This document shows positions 1-4,411 of a stretch of DNA of 5,554 nucleotides, piece by piece (position 1 is the first letter of the stretch; every line of letters starts with the position of its first letter). The stretch is taken from positions 1 through 5,554 of the forward strand of contig JAASTM010000191.1 of assembly GCA_021767325.1 (NCBI GenBank), written 5' to 3'. The stretch comes from Spirochaetales bacterium. GTDB taxonomy: Bacteria > Spirochaetota > Spirochaetia > DSM-16054 > Sediminispirochaetaceae. Both the position numbers and the translations under genes were made by a program. A model generated the notes under the pieces. That model had not been told where the DNA came from, made no database searches, and saw only the letters and a program-made list of their open reading frames with translations.

Positions 1-293
1 AGGTGCGGAAACAGGTTGAAGTTCTGGAAAACCATACCGATCTCGGTTCGCACCTTGTTGATATCGATATAAGGTGCCATAATATCGATTCCCTCCACAT
101 AAATATGTCCGGAGGTAGGCTCTTCCATACGGTTGAGACAGCGCAGAAAAGTACTCTTTCCGCTGCCGGAGGGGCCCATCACTGCAACCACCTCAGTCTT
201 GCGCACCTGTGTATTTATACCTTTAAGCACATGCAGATCTTTGAAATATTTCTGAAGATCTACCGTTTCAATAATTACTTCTGATTCGCTCAT
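1..293 (-). CDS. Polar amino-acid ABC transporter, ATP-binding subunit (N-terminal part, cut by left edge)
   Basis: Reading the minus strand from the ATG at 293-291 gives 97 codons that stay open to the left edge; the C-terminal half is outside the window. The product is the cytoplasmic ATPase that powers import through the neighbouring permease. Visible: a Walker A motif GPSGSGKST at residues 40-48 followed by FLRCLNRMEEPTSG, and the Q-loop region GMVFQNFNLFPH at 86-97. This combination is characteristic of the GlnQ/HisP/ArtP (polar amino acid, PAAT) class. The ABC signature, Walker B and H-loop would lie beyond the edge. The start is set by an ATGA overlap with the permease stop (293-290), indicating translational coupling, and by the normal N-terminus (MSESEVIIETVDLQKYF). 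Family assignment is firm; substrate is not determinable. Confidence 0.95.
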   Translation of the reverse strand, partial: MSESEVIIETVDLQKYFKDLHVLKGINTQVRKTEVVAVMGPSGSGKSTFLRCLNRMEEPTSGHIYVEGIDIMAPYIDINKVRTEIGMVFQNFNLFPH

Positions 294-1282
294 CTTAGTT
301 TAACCCTCTTCTCAAGCATATTTACTAGTCGTACCAACGGAACCAGTACGACGAGGTAGATCAACGCCGCTGCAATCAGCGGTGTTGGGTTTGTTTTACT
401 TGTATACAATTCACGGGCCCGCTTCAGCAGTTCCGGAGCGGCTACTACCGAGGCTACCGCCGTCTCTTTCAACATTGCCACCAGATTACCGGTAAGCGGT
501 GGTATGACTACCGGAATGGCCTGGGGCAGCACAATCATTCTAATAGTCTGCCAGCGACCGAGACCGAGGGATCGGGCCGCCTCGATTTGTCCGGTATGCA
601 CGGATTCGAGCCCGGCTCTGAATGATTCAGCAGCATACGCTCCGTATCCGAGTGAAAGCGCTACAATAGTAGTCACGATCGAGCCCATGCTTATTCCGGC
701 ATAGGGAAGTGCGAAAAAGATCACAACCATTACAACAATCATTGGTACCGATCGAAAGATGTCGATATACGCCTTGAGAAATACATTCAGCGTCGGGCTT
801 CTAAAGGACCTCAGAATCGCGACAATCAGCCCTATCAGTACCGTGAACACCGCTGAGATAGCCGCCAGCATCATAGTGATGCCTAATCCGCGAAATAGAG
901 TAGTCCAGCTTCCGGTCATTTTTTCCCAGTTAAAGAAAAAATCGATCAGTTTCCCCCATTGTGCTCCTGAATAGCTATAAAAGAGCCAGCCGAGAACTCC
1001 GATCAGAAGCAGCGAAACCGCCATTTTTAGAGCTTCTGAGTTTTCTTTGTTTGCAAGTATGTTTGCACTCCAAGCCAGTAATAAAAACAAAAAGCCGAGA
1101 ATACTGGCATACATTGCAACCGGAGCTACCGCTTCACGTGCCGGTAACAAAAGGGCATATACGACCAACAGGAGAAATGTTGCAGCAATAAACCATTTTC
1201 GGCGTATAACTTGGAACCAAAGGGGATGCTCGCGTACAAACCTGTGTTTTTGATTGTCCTTTACTTCAGATGTAGAATTCAT
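290..1282 (-). CDS. Polar amino-acid ABC transporter permease (HisM/GlnP type, N-terminally extended)
   Basis: 330-residue inner-membrane subunit forming the translocation path of the importer. The C-terminal 200 residues are a standard BPD_transp_1 (MetI-like) domain. It starts near WTTLFRGLGITMMLAAIS (126-143), has helices at roughly 132-157, 177-195, 200-216, 248-266 and 302-325, and carries the EAA coupling loop at about 217-242 (ESFRAGLESVHTGQIEAARS, then LGLGRW). This loop docks on the ATPase. Upstream lie about 125 extra residues with three likely membrane helices (about 28-47, 53-72, 84-103). Compact PAAT permeases are about 220 residues, so this resembles the long AapM/AapQ-like forms. 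Start: ATG at 1282 with only a weak Shine-Dalgarno (AGGTGA 12 bases upstream, or GGAACGG closer). The gene lies 86 bases after the binding-protein gene and overlaps the ATPase start by 4 bases. Only one permease gene is visible, so either it homodimerises or a second gene lies past the left edge. Confidence 0.95.
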   Translation of the reverse strand: MNSTSEVKDNQKHRFVREHPLWFQVIRRKWFIAATFLLLVVYALLLPAREAVAPVAMYASILGFLFLLLAWSANILANKENSEALKMAVSLLLIGVLGWLFYSYSGAQWGKLIDFFFNWEKMTGSWTTLFRGLGITMMLAAISAVFTVLIGLIVAILRSFRSPTLNVFLKAYIDIFRSVPMIVVMVVIFFALPYAGISMGSIVTTIVALSLGYGAYAAESFRAGLESVHTGQIEAARSLGLGRWQTIRMIVLPQAIPVVIPPLTGNLVAMLKETAVASVVAAPELLKRARELYTSKTNPTPLIAAALIYLVVLVPLVRLVNMLEKRVKLR

Positions 1283-1310
1283 AACCGTTCCAATTCACCT
1301 CATTTTATAT

Positions 1311-1342
1311 GTGTGCCCGACAAGAGAACCTGTCGGGCACAC
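1311..1342 (-). terminator. Perfect 12-bp intercistronic stem-loop after the binding-protein gene
   Basis: GTGTGCCCGACA at 1311-1322 is the exact reverse complement of TGTCGGGCACAC at 1331-1342, with an 8-base loop. It begins 26 bases after the binding-protein stop codon and ends 28 bases before the permease start. On the minus strand the stem is followed by ATATAAAATG, not a U-tract, so it is not a classic intrinsic terminator. In ABC importer operons, a strong hairpin here commonly blocks 3' decay or partly terminates, giving more binding protein than membrane subunits; that role is inferred for this copy. Confidence 0.8.
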
Positions 1343-1358
1343 TATTGGATTTTGTAAG

Positions 1359-1382
1359 CTCCTGTTAATTAGTTAATAGGAG
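1359..1382 (-). other. Imperfect 24-bp dyad centred on the binding-protein stop codon
   Basis: CTCCT at 1359-1363 mirrors AGGAG at 1378-1382, and the two inner TTAA blocks (1365-1368 and 1373-1376) also pair; 20 of 24 positions are symmetric. The TAA stop (1371-1369) sits at the centre. It could fold as a weak AU-rich hairpin upstream of the strong 1311-1342 stem, but the arms are short and A/T-rich, so it may be chance. Confidence 0.3.
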
Positions 1383-2205
1383 GCTTTTCGTTCGGCATAT
1401 AGGGATCGATAATGTTGACAGTAGAGCTGTCAGCGGGAGGTTTAACACCGAACCATTTCTCATGGATTTCAGCCAAGGTGCCATCTTTCTTCATTTCGTT
1501 CTGGTACTTATTGAACTCATCACGAAGAGGTGAGCCTTTCTTGAAAGCAAGCGCCTGTCCGGCTTTGAAATCAGGAATGTAGAGATCCATTTTGAGGCCT
1601 GAGTCCGGATGCTGTTTGATGTAGTACAGCGCGATGGGATCGTCAACTACTACGCCGTCGATTCGGCCGGCTTCCAGGTCGAGAGCTGCGTCTACCCAGT
1701 AGTCGTAGCTCTTGATTTCGTAAGGACCGTATTCGTCCTGGGCTTCGATCAGCCAGGCTTCGTTCATCGAACCCGTATCGGAACCGAAAACCTTGCCTTC
1801 CATGTCGTCGAGATCGGTAATGCCGTCTTCGCGGGTCATCATACCAATACCGGAGTCATAGTACGGATCGGCAAAATCCATAACTTCGGCACGTTCCGGC
1901 TTGATCCAGATAGAGGACATGGCGATGTCCCACTGTCCCGACTGAACACCAGTCAGTACTGTTGAAAAGGGAGCACCCTTGTATTCAATTTTATAGCCGG
2001 CGCGTTCGGCAAACTCTTCAAGAATGTCGACCTCGAAACCAGTCATTGTGCCGTCATCTGCGAAAACCCACGGGGGATTCTCGCTGTTTACACCCACGGT
2101 CAGGGTTTCTGCGCCGCCTTCAGCGCCTTCTTGTTGTCCACCGGCATAAACGGTGAGCGAGAGTGCCACTAACAGTACGAGCAGTAAAATACCTCTCTTT
2201 TTCAT
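1369..2205 (-). CDS. Periplasmic amino-acid-binding protein of the ABC importer (SBP_bac_3)
   Basis: 278-residue extracytoplasmic receptor that delivers solute to the permease. Residues 1-21 are a signal peptide (MKKRG, then a hydrophobic core, ending LTVYA), with likely signal-peptidase I cleavage before GGQQEG. There is no lipobox cysteine, so the protein is probably soluble in the periplasm. The mature part has the SBP_bac_3 pattern: GFEVDILEEFAERAG (57-70), PERAEVMDFADPYYDSG (103-119, with Arg105 at the position that usually binds the ligand carboxylate), GSDTGSMNEAW (141-151) and GRIDGVVVDDP (180-190, where the Asp usually contacts the ligand amino group). These support an amino-acid-type ligand, identity unknown. 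About 25 residues (PPADSS to the C-terminus) follow the usual end at HEKWFGV. The frame is open upstream to a TTG at 2232, but ATG 2205 is chosen because it starts the signal peptide and has a strong RBS. First gene of the transporter operon. Confidence 0.95.
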   Translation of the reverse strand: MKKRGILLLVLLVALSLTVYAGGQQEGAEGGAETLTVGVNSENPPWVFADDGTMTGFEVDILEEFAERAGYKIEYKGAPFSTVLTGVQSGQWDIAMSSIWIKPERAEVMDFADPYYDSGIGMMTREDGITDLDDMEGKVFGSDTGSMNEAWLIEAQDEYGPYEIKSYDYWVDAALDLEAGRIDGVVVDDPIALYYIKQHPDSGLKMDLYIPDFKAGQALAFKKGSPLRDEFNKYQNEMKKDGTLAEIHEKWFGVKPPADSSTVNIIDPYMPNEKPPIN

Positions 2206-2207
2206 AA

Positions 2208-2217
2208 CACCTTCCTT
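2208..2217 (-). promoter_or_regulatory. Strong ribosome binding site fixing the binding-protein start
   Basis: The minus strand reads AAGGAAGGTG just before TTATG; AAGGA lies 7 bases and GGAAGG 4 bases from the ATG at 2205. It lies inside the longer open frame that begins at TTG 2232, so the true start is the internal ATG. Confidence 0.8.
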
Positions 2218-2230
2218 TTGGTTTGGTTTC

Positions 2231-2246
2231 AACCTTTCCTAAGGTT
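2231..2246 (-). promoter_or_regulatory. Stem-loop at the predicted 5' end of the transporter mRNA
   Basis: AACCTT (2231-2236) and AAGGTT (2241-2246) form a perfect 6-bp stem with a 4-base loop. If transcription starts 6-8 bases after the TATAAT box (about 2246-2248), this stem is the first structure of the transcript. 5'-terminal stems are known to slow RNase E/RppH-type decay; this role is an inference from position only. Confidence 0.5.
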
Positions 2247-2282
2247 GTAATTTATTATAAATTACTTTTCCAGAAAATACCA
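2247..2282 (-). promoter_or_regulatory. Promoter of the transporter operon: consensus -10 within a 19-bp palindrome
   Basis: The minus strand has a perfect TATAAT at 2259-2254, about 50 bases upstream of the binding-protein ATG. No good -35 exists: TGGTAT at 17-bp spacing matches 2 of 6 and CTGGTA at 18 bp matches 3 of 6. The -10 lies inside GTAATTTATTATAAATTAC (2247-2265, plus strand), where arms GTAATTTA and TAAATTAC are exact reverse complements around a 3-base centre. A dimeric repressor bound there would cover the -10. A/T-rich sequence upstream (2284-2298, AAAAAT..ATTTTT) could act as an UP element. The promoter call is good; the operator role is inferred. Confidence 0.65.
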
Positions 2283-2287
2283 GAAAA
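2270..2287 (-). repeat. Two direct repeats of TTTTCTGG one helical turn apart at the -35 region
   Basis: CCAGAAAA occurs at 2270-2277 and again at 2280-2287 on the plus strand (TTTTCTGG twice on the minus strand, 10-bp period). The repeats occupy the poorly matched -35 region and are on the same face of the helix, as expected for tandem contacts of a regulator. Which protein binds, if any, cannot be told. Confidence 0.45.
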
Positions 2288-2298
2288 ATTTCATTTTT

Positions 2299-2313
2299 TT
2301 GAACAGCATTCCA
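2299..2313. promoter_or_regulatory. Candidate IclR-type operator upstream of the transporter promoter
   Basis: TTGAACAGCATTCCA (plus) or TGGAATGCTGTTCAA (minus) is a 5-5-5 dyad with one mismatch between arms. The layout TGGAA-N5-TTC(C)A matches the E. coli IclR consensus TGGAAATNATTTCCA in its arms and spacing. It sits about 40 bp upstream of the -10, and an IclR-family gene lies 3 kb away, so it is a plausible site for that regulator. IclR-family operators vary, so this is tentative. Confidence 0.35.
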
Positions 2314-2410
2314 CAATACGGTTTTCTCATTATTCACACTAAGCGTGCCACTTGTCAGTACGCCGTTTCATTTTCTTCCATATTGTCTGCAATGCGGCAT
2401 TAAAAGAGCC

Positions 2411-2430
2411 ATTGCCCTCTATAGTGCAAT
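2411..2430. promoter_or_regulatory. 20-bp imperfect palindrome, possible distal operator
   Basis: ATTGCCCTCTATAGTGCAAT has 16 of 20 symmetric positions (ATTGC/GCAAT arms, inner CT/AG and TA). It is about 160 bp upstream of the transporter -10 and about 160 bp beyond the PPC stop. The length and symmetry fit a dimeric regulator site, but there is no second copy in the window to support it. Confidence 0.25.
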
Positions 2431-2536
2431 AAGCATGCCAACCGCTGTTTATAGTCGAAAACAGTCGGATTTACGACCTTATCACGTGCGGCAGGACCAT
2501 TTCTGGCAGCCATACCTCGATTTCAAAGCATTAAAC

Positions 2537-2584
2537 ACCTACATAAATGTATGTAACACATTTATATACTACATCTACGTAGGT
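2537..2584 (-). terminator. Interrupted inverted repeat downstream of the PPC gene
   Basis: ACCTAC (2537-2542) plus ATAAATGT (2543-2550) pair with ACATTTAT (2558-2565) and, after a 13-base one-sided insertion, GTAGGT (2579-2584). It starts 8 bases after the PPC stop codon, so it could end or protect the IclR-RidA-PhzF-PPC transcript. It is A/T-rich and has no U-tract, so intrinsic termination is doubtful. Confidence 0.35.
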
Positions 2585-2591
2585 AATCAGA

Positions 2592-3122
2592 TTAAATCTC
2601 CTTGTACCAGTTTTCAGGGAAACCGTCGGCATCTTCAACTGTAGGCGGAATCACATCGATCTCGGTGATTTCGGTTACATAAAAGGCCATAACACCCGCA
2701 ATCTTGGTGCCTTCGAACAGATGTCCGCCGAAGGGGGCGCAATCCCAGGCTCCGCCGGAGACAAAATGCAGTGCCACGAAAGACTCTTCCTCCCCTTGGT
2801 AGTTCTGCTTAACGCCGATCATGCCCGCACAGGAGAGCAGCATAGAGAGATTCTCCACTGTGGCAATCTCTTCATTGTGCCAGTTCTCCGGATTCTTTGT
2901 ATCCGGTGCCCATACCAGATATTTGGCAGGGCGGAAAGCGCCCATCCAGGCCGCATGCACTTTACCAAAACGAATGCCCTTATCGGAGGCAAACTTCGAA
3001 ATAGCTTTGAGGGGATCCGCGCCGTCGGGTAGACGCACTAAAAACTCCCTGCCGCGGCCGGCTTTGACACAAAAGTAATCTTCCGGCGTTTTGGCCGGCA
3101 TTTCCCATGGATTTTTACTCAT
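2592..3122 (-). CDS. PPC-domain (DUF296) protein
   Basis: 176-residue cytoplasmic protein of the PPC family (plants and prokaryotes conserved; DUF296). In plants the domain occurs in AT-hook DNA-binding proteins; in bacteria it stands alone as trimers of unknown activity. Domain hallmarks: GREFLVRLPDGADPLKAISKF (from about 24), ASDKGIRFGKVHAAWMGAF (45-63), LHF (118-120) and FGGHLFEGTKIAGVMAFYVTEI (131-152). Many bacterial members have an HxH pair plus the GGHL histidine, which can hold a metal. Here His119 and His134 remain, but the residue two before His119 is Ala117. About 20 residues precede the domain. Start ATG 3122 has an AAGGAG 6 bases upstream. It is the last gene of the operon, 28 bases after PhzF, so a role in the same pathway is likely; none is assigned. 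Confidence 0.85.
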   Translation of the reverse strand: MSKNPWEMPAKTPEDYFCVKAGRGREFLVRLPDGADPLKAISKFASDKGIRFGKVHAAWMGAFRPAKYLVWAPDTKNPENWHNEEIATVENLSMLLSCAGMIGVKQNYQGEEESFVALHFVSGGAWDCAPFGGHLFEGTKIAGVMAFYVTEITEIDVIPPTVEDADGFPENWYKEI

Positions 3123-3150
3123 CTCACACTCCTTAGTTCAAATATTGATG

Positions 3151-4035
3151 TTAATCGCCGTACGTTCCCTGTAGGGAGGCTACTGCCTTACCATACAGCT
3201 TTACGTTGGTGATATTCTTCGGGTCGCCTTCCAATTGGATAATTCCCTCTCCAGGCCTTCCGAGCAGATGTCCCTGCTGACAGACCATCCTAGGCCCGGA
3301 TATTACCCCGTAGTGGTAGAAGAACGAACCCATACAGCCGGTAGCCGAGCCGGTGTAAGGATCCTCCCCGGCATTGTCCGGATCCATCAGTCGCGAAAAT
3401 GTATCTCCCTCTACAGTGAATCCGTTGGGTGTACAGACAAACATGGCATTCAAGCCGAGCCCCTGCAGCAGTTTTCTGACTTGCGGGCGGTTCATTTCAG
3501 CTTTCTTCACCAGTTCAACCGTTTTGAGCGGTACCATCAGAAAGGCAACCCCGGTACTCACGACCTGAATCGGGGCACCCGAGACGAAATCCTCGCTTTT
3601 CAAGCCCAGCAAGGGTGCGAATTCGGCAGCATCCACCGTCTCTCCAAAGACGGGATTTTGCTGTTGCATTCCGACCTGCTCGATGCTACCGTCCTCACGG
3701 GCTTCCACCTCGACGGGGAGTACACCAATGTTGAACTCGAACTGCACGACAGTCTTTTCTCCCTGTAGTTGAATCATTCCCTTTTCGGCCAGTAAAAAAG
3801 CAGTTGCGATAGTAGGATGGCCGGCAAACGGGATTTCATTGCGGGGAGTAAAATAGCGCACCTTGAAATCGGCCTTATCGGAGGTCAGAACAAAGGCGGT
3901 TTCCGGCAGGTTCGTCTCTTTTGCCAGGTTCTGCATTTCGCGGTCGCTCAGTCCGTCGGCTTCCGGAAATACCGCACAGGGGTTACCCTCGAAGCGGTTG
4001 GTGGTAAACGCGTCCAGATAGTAGAATTTATACAC
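3151..4035 (-). CDS. PhzF-family isomerase/epimerase (YddE-like)
   Basis: 294 residues, normal for PhzF proteins, which have two diaminopimelate-epimerase-like halves. Family chemistry is cofactor-free acid/base proton shuffling: trans-2,3-dihydro-3-hydroxyanthranilate isomerisation in PhzF itself; most relatives have no known substrate. Visible: YYLDAFTTNRFEGNPCAVF (5-23), NLPETAFV (42-49) with Glu45 at the position of the catalytic Glu45 of PhzF, FTPRNEIPFAGHPTIATA (62-79) and EDPYTGSATGC (224-234). It is therefore probably active. No other phenazine genes are present, so phenazine synthesis is not implied. The start is GTG 4035, preceded by GGAGGA at 6 bases and 2 bases after the RidA stop. 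An ATG at 4113 gives 26 extra, Cys/Arg-rich residues antisense-like to nothing in the family and overlapping RidA, so it is rejected. Context suggests amino-acid-derived substrate. Confidence 0.92.
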   Translation of the reverse strand: MYKFYYLDAFTTNRFEGNPCAVFPEADGLSDREMQNLAKETNLPETAFVLTSDKADFKVRYFTPRNEIPFAGHPTIATAFLLAEKGMIQLQGEKTVVQFEFNIGVLPVEVEAREDGSIEQVGMQQQNPVFGETVDAAEFAPLLGLKSEDFVSGAPIQVVSTGVAFLMVPLKTVELVKKAEMNRPQVRKLLQGLGLNAMFVCTPNGFTVEGDTFSRLMDPDNAGEDPYTGSATGCMGSFFYHYGVISGPRMVCQQGHLLGRPGEGIIQLEGDPKNITNVKLYGKAVASLQGTYGD

Positions 4036-4047
4036 TGCTATTCCTCC
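4036..4047 (-). promoter_or_regulatory. Ribosome binding site fixing the GTG start of the PhzF gene
   Basis: Minus strand GGAGGA (4047-4042) lies 6 bases before GTG 4035 and overlaps the last codons of RidA (GAG GAA TAG). The near-consensus motif and the family-typical residues straight after the GTG identify the start and suggest coupled translation with RidA. Confidence 0.85.
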
Positions 4048-4394
4048 GTATACGCTATCAGTTCGATTTCCACGAGTGCATCTACATGCGGAAGAGCACT
4101 TACACTCACACACGAACGAGCCGGCAACCTGTTCGTGAATTTTTCTTTGTAAGCCGCGTTCATTGCATCAAAATGCCGCATATCCGTTAGAAAAACAGTT
4201 GTTTTTACAACAGAATTCAAATCTAATCCATGACTTTTTAGCTCTTTTTCGAGATTTTTAAGAGTTTGTTCAGTTTGGCCTTTTATATCGCCCAACTTAA
4301 TCTTACCGTTATCCGGGTCGACCCCGATCTTACCGGAGACAAAAATGTATTTTCCGGCTTTTAGAGAAGAGGAAAAAGGGAATTCTCCGCTCAT
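4038..4394 (-). CDS. RidA family reactive enamine/imine deaminase (YjgF/YER057c/UK114)
   Basis: 118 residues, slightly short for the roughly 125-130-residue family. RidA trimers hydrolyse reactive enamines/imines made by PLP enzymes and flavin oxidases, such as 2-aminoacrylate, protecting PLP enzymes. Seen: KAGKYIFVSGKIGVDPDNGKI (12-32), EQTLKNLEKELKSHG (42-56), VVKTTVFLTDMRHF (62-75), and the key LPARSCVSVSALP (90-102) with Arg93 and Cys95, matching E. coli Arg105/Cys107. Glu109 is near the Glu120 position. Retention of the Arg places it with active RidA/Rid1-3 rather than Rid4-7 members. The usual GPYSQ motif near the N-terminus is FPFSS (5-9), so the conserved Tyr is Phe7 and the start is shortened. 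Start ATG 4394 has AAGGAG 9 bases upstream and lies 17 bases after iclR. Presumably it clears an imine intermediate in this operon's pathway. Confidence 0.95.
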   Translation of the reverse strand: MSGEFPFSSSLKAGKYIFVSGKIGVDPDNGKIKLGDIKGQTEQTLKNLEKELKSHGLDLNSVVKTTVFLTDMRHFDAMNAAYKEKFTNRLPARSCVSVSALPHVDALVEIELIAYTEE

Positions 4395-4411
4395 GTTCTG
4401 TTACTCCTTGT

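Larger units (their letters stand above)
2314..2591. other. Non-coding gap between the two operons
   Basis: I find no convincing gene in these 278 bases on either strand. The longest minus-strand frame starting with ATG near 2507 is about 37 codons, with GAGG only one base from the ATG and no recognisable product. The plus-strand open frame from 2345 is antisense to the end of the PPC gene and has no family likeness. Small dyads are present at 2391-2401 (AATGCGGCATT), 2411-2430 and 2537-2584, described separately. Confidence 0.6.

Noticed and set aside
3..284. 93-codon plus-strand open frame
   Set aside because: It is antisense to the ATPase gene, whose Walker A and Q-loop are unmistakable on the minus strand; the plus-strand product resembles nothing.
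2206..2232. TTG start for the binding protein, adding 9 residues
   Set aside because: The added residues precede a normal signal peptide and would cover the strong RBS; the internal ATG 2205 is better placed.
2390..2510. Short minus-strand frame (about 37 codons, MAARNGPAARDKVV...)
   Set aside because: GAGG lies only one base from the ATG, no homology is recognised, and the size is within chance; not called as a gene.
2345..2644. 99-codon plus-strand open frame in the inter-operon gap
   Set aside because: It runs antisense into the PPC gene, has no clear RBS and no family-like sequence.
3235..3768. 177-codon plus-strand open frame
   Set aside because: It is antisense to the middle of the well-supported PhzF gene and looks like a codon-bias shadow.
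3151..4035. Phenazine biosynthesis assignment for the PhzF homologue
   Set aside because: No phzA/B/D/E/G-like genes are present and most PhzF relatives act in other, mostly unknown, reactions.
4036..4113. Upstream ATG extending the PhzF protein by 26 residues
   Set aside because: The extra residues (MCECKCSSACRC...) overlap RidA in another frame, are absent from the family, and the GTG at 4035 has a near-perfect RBS.
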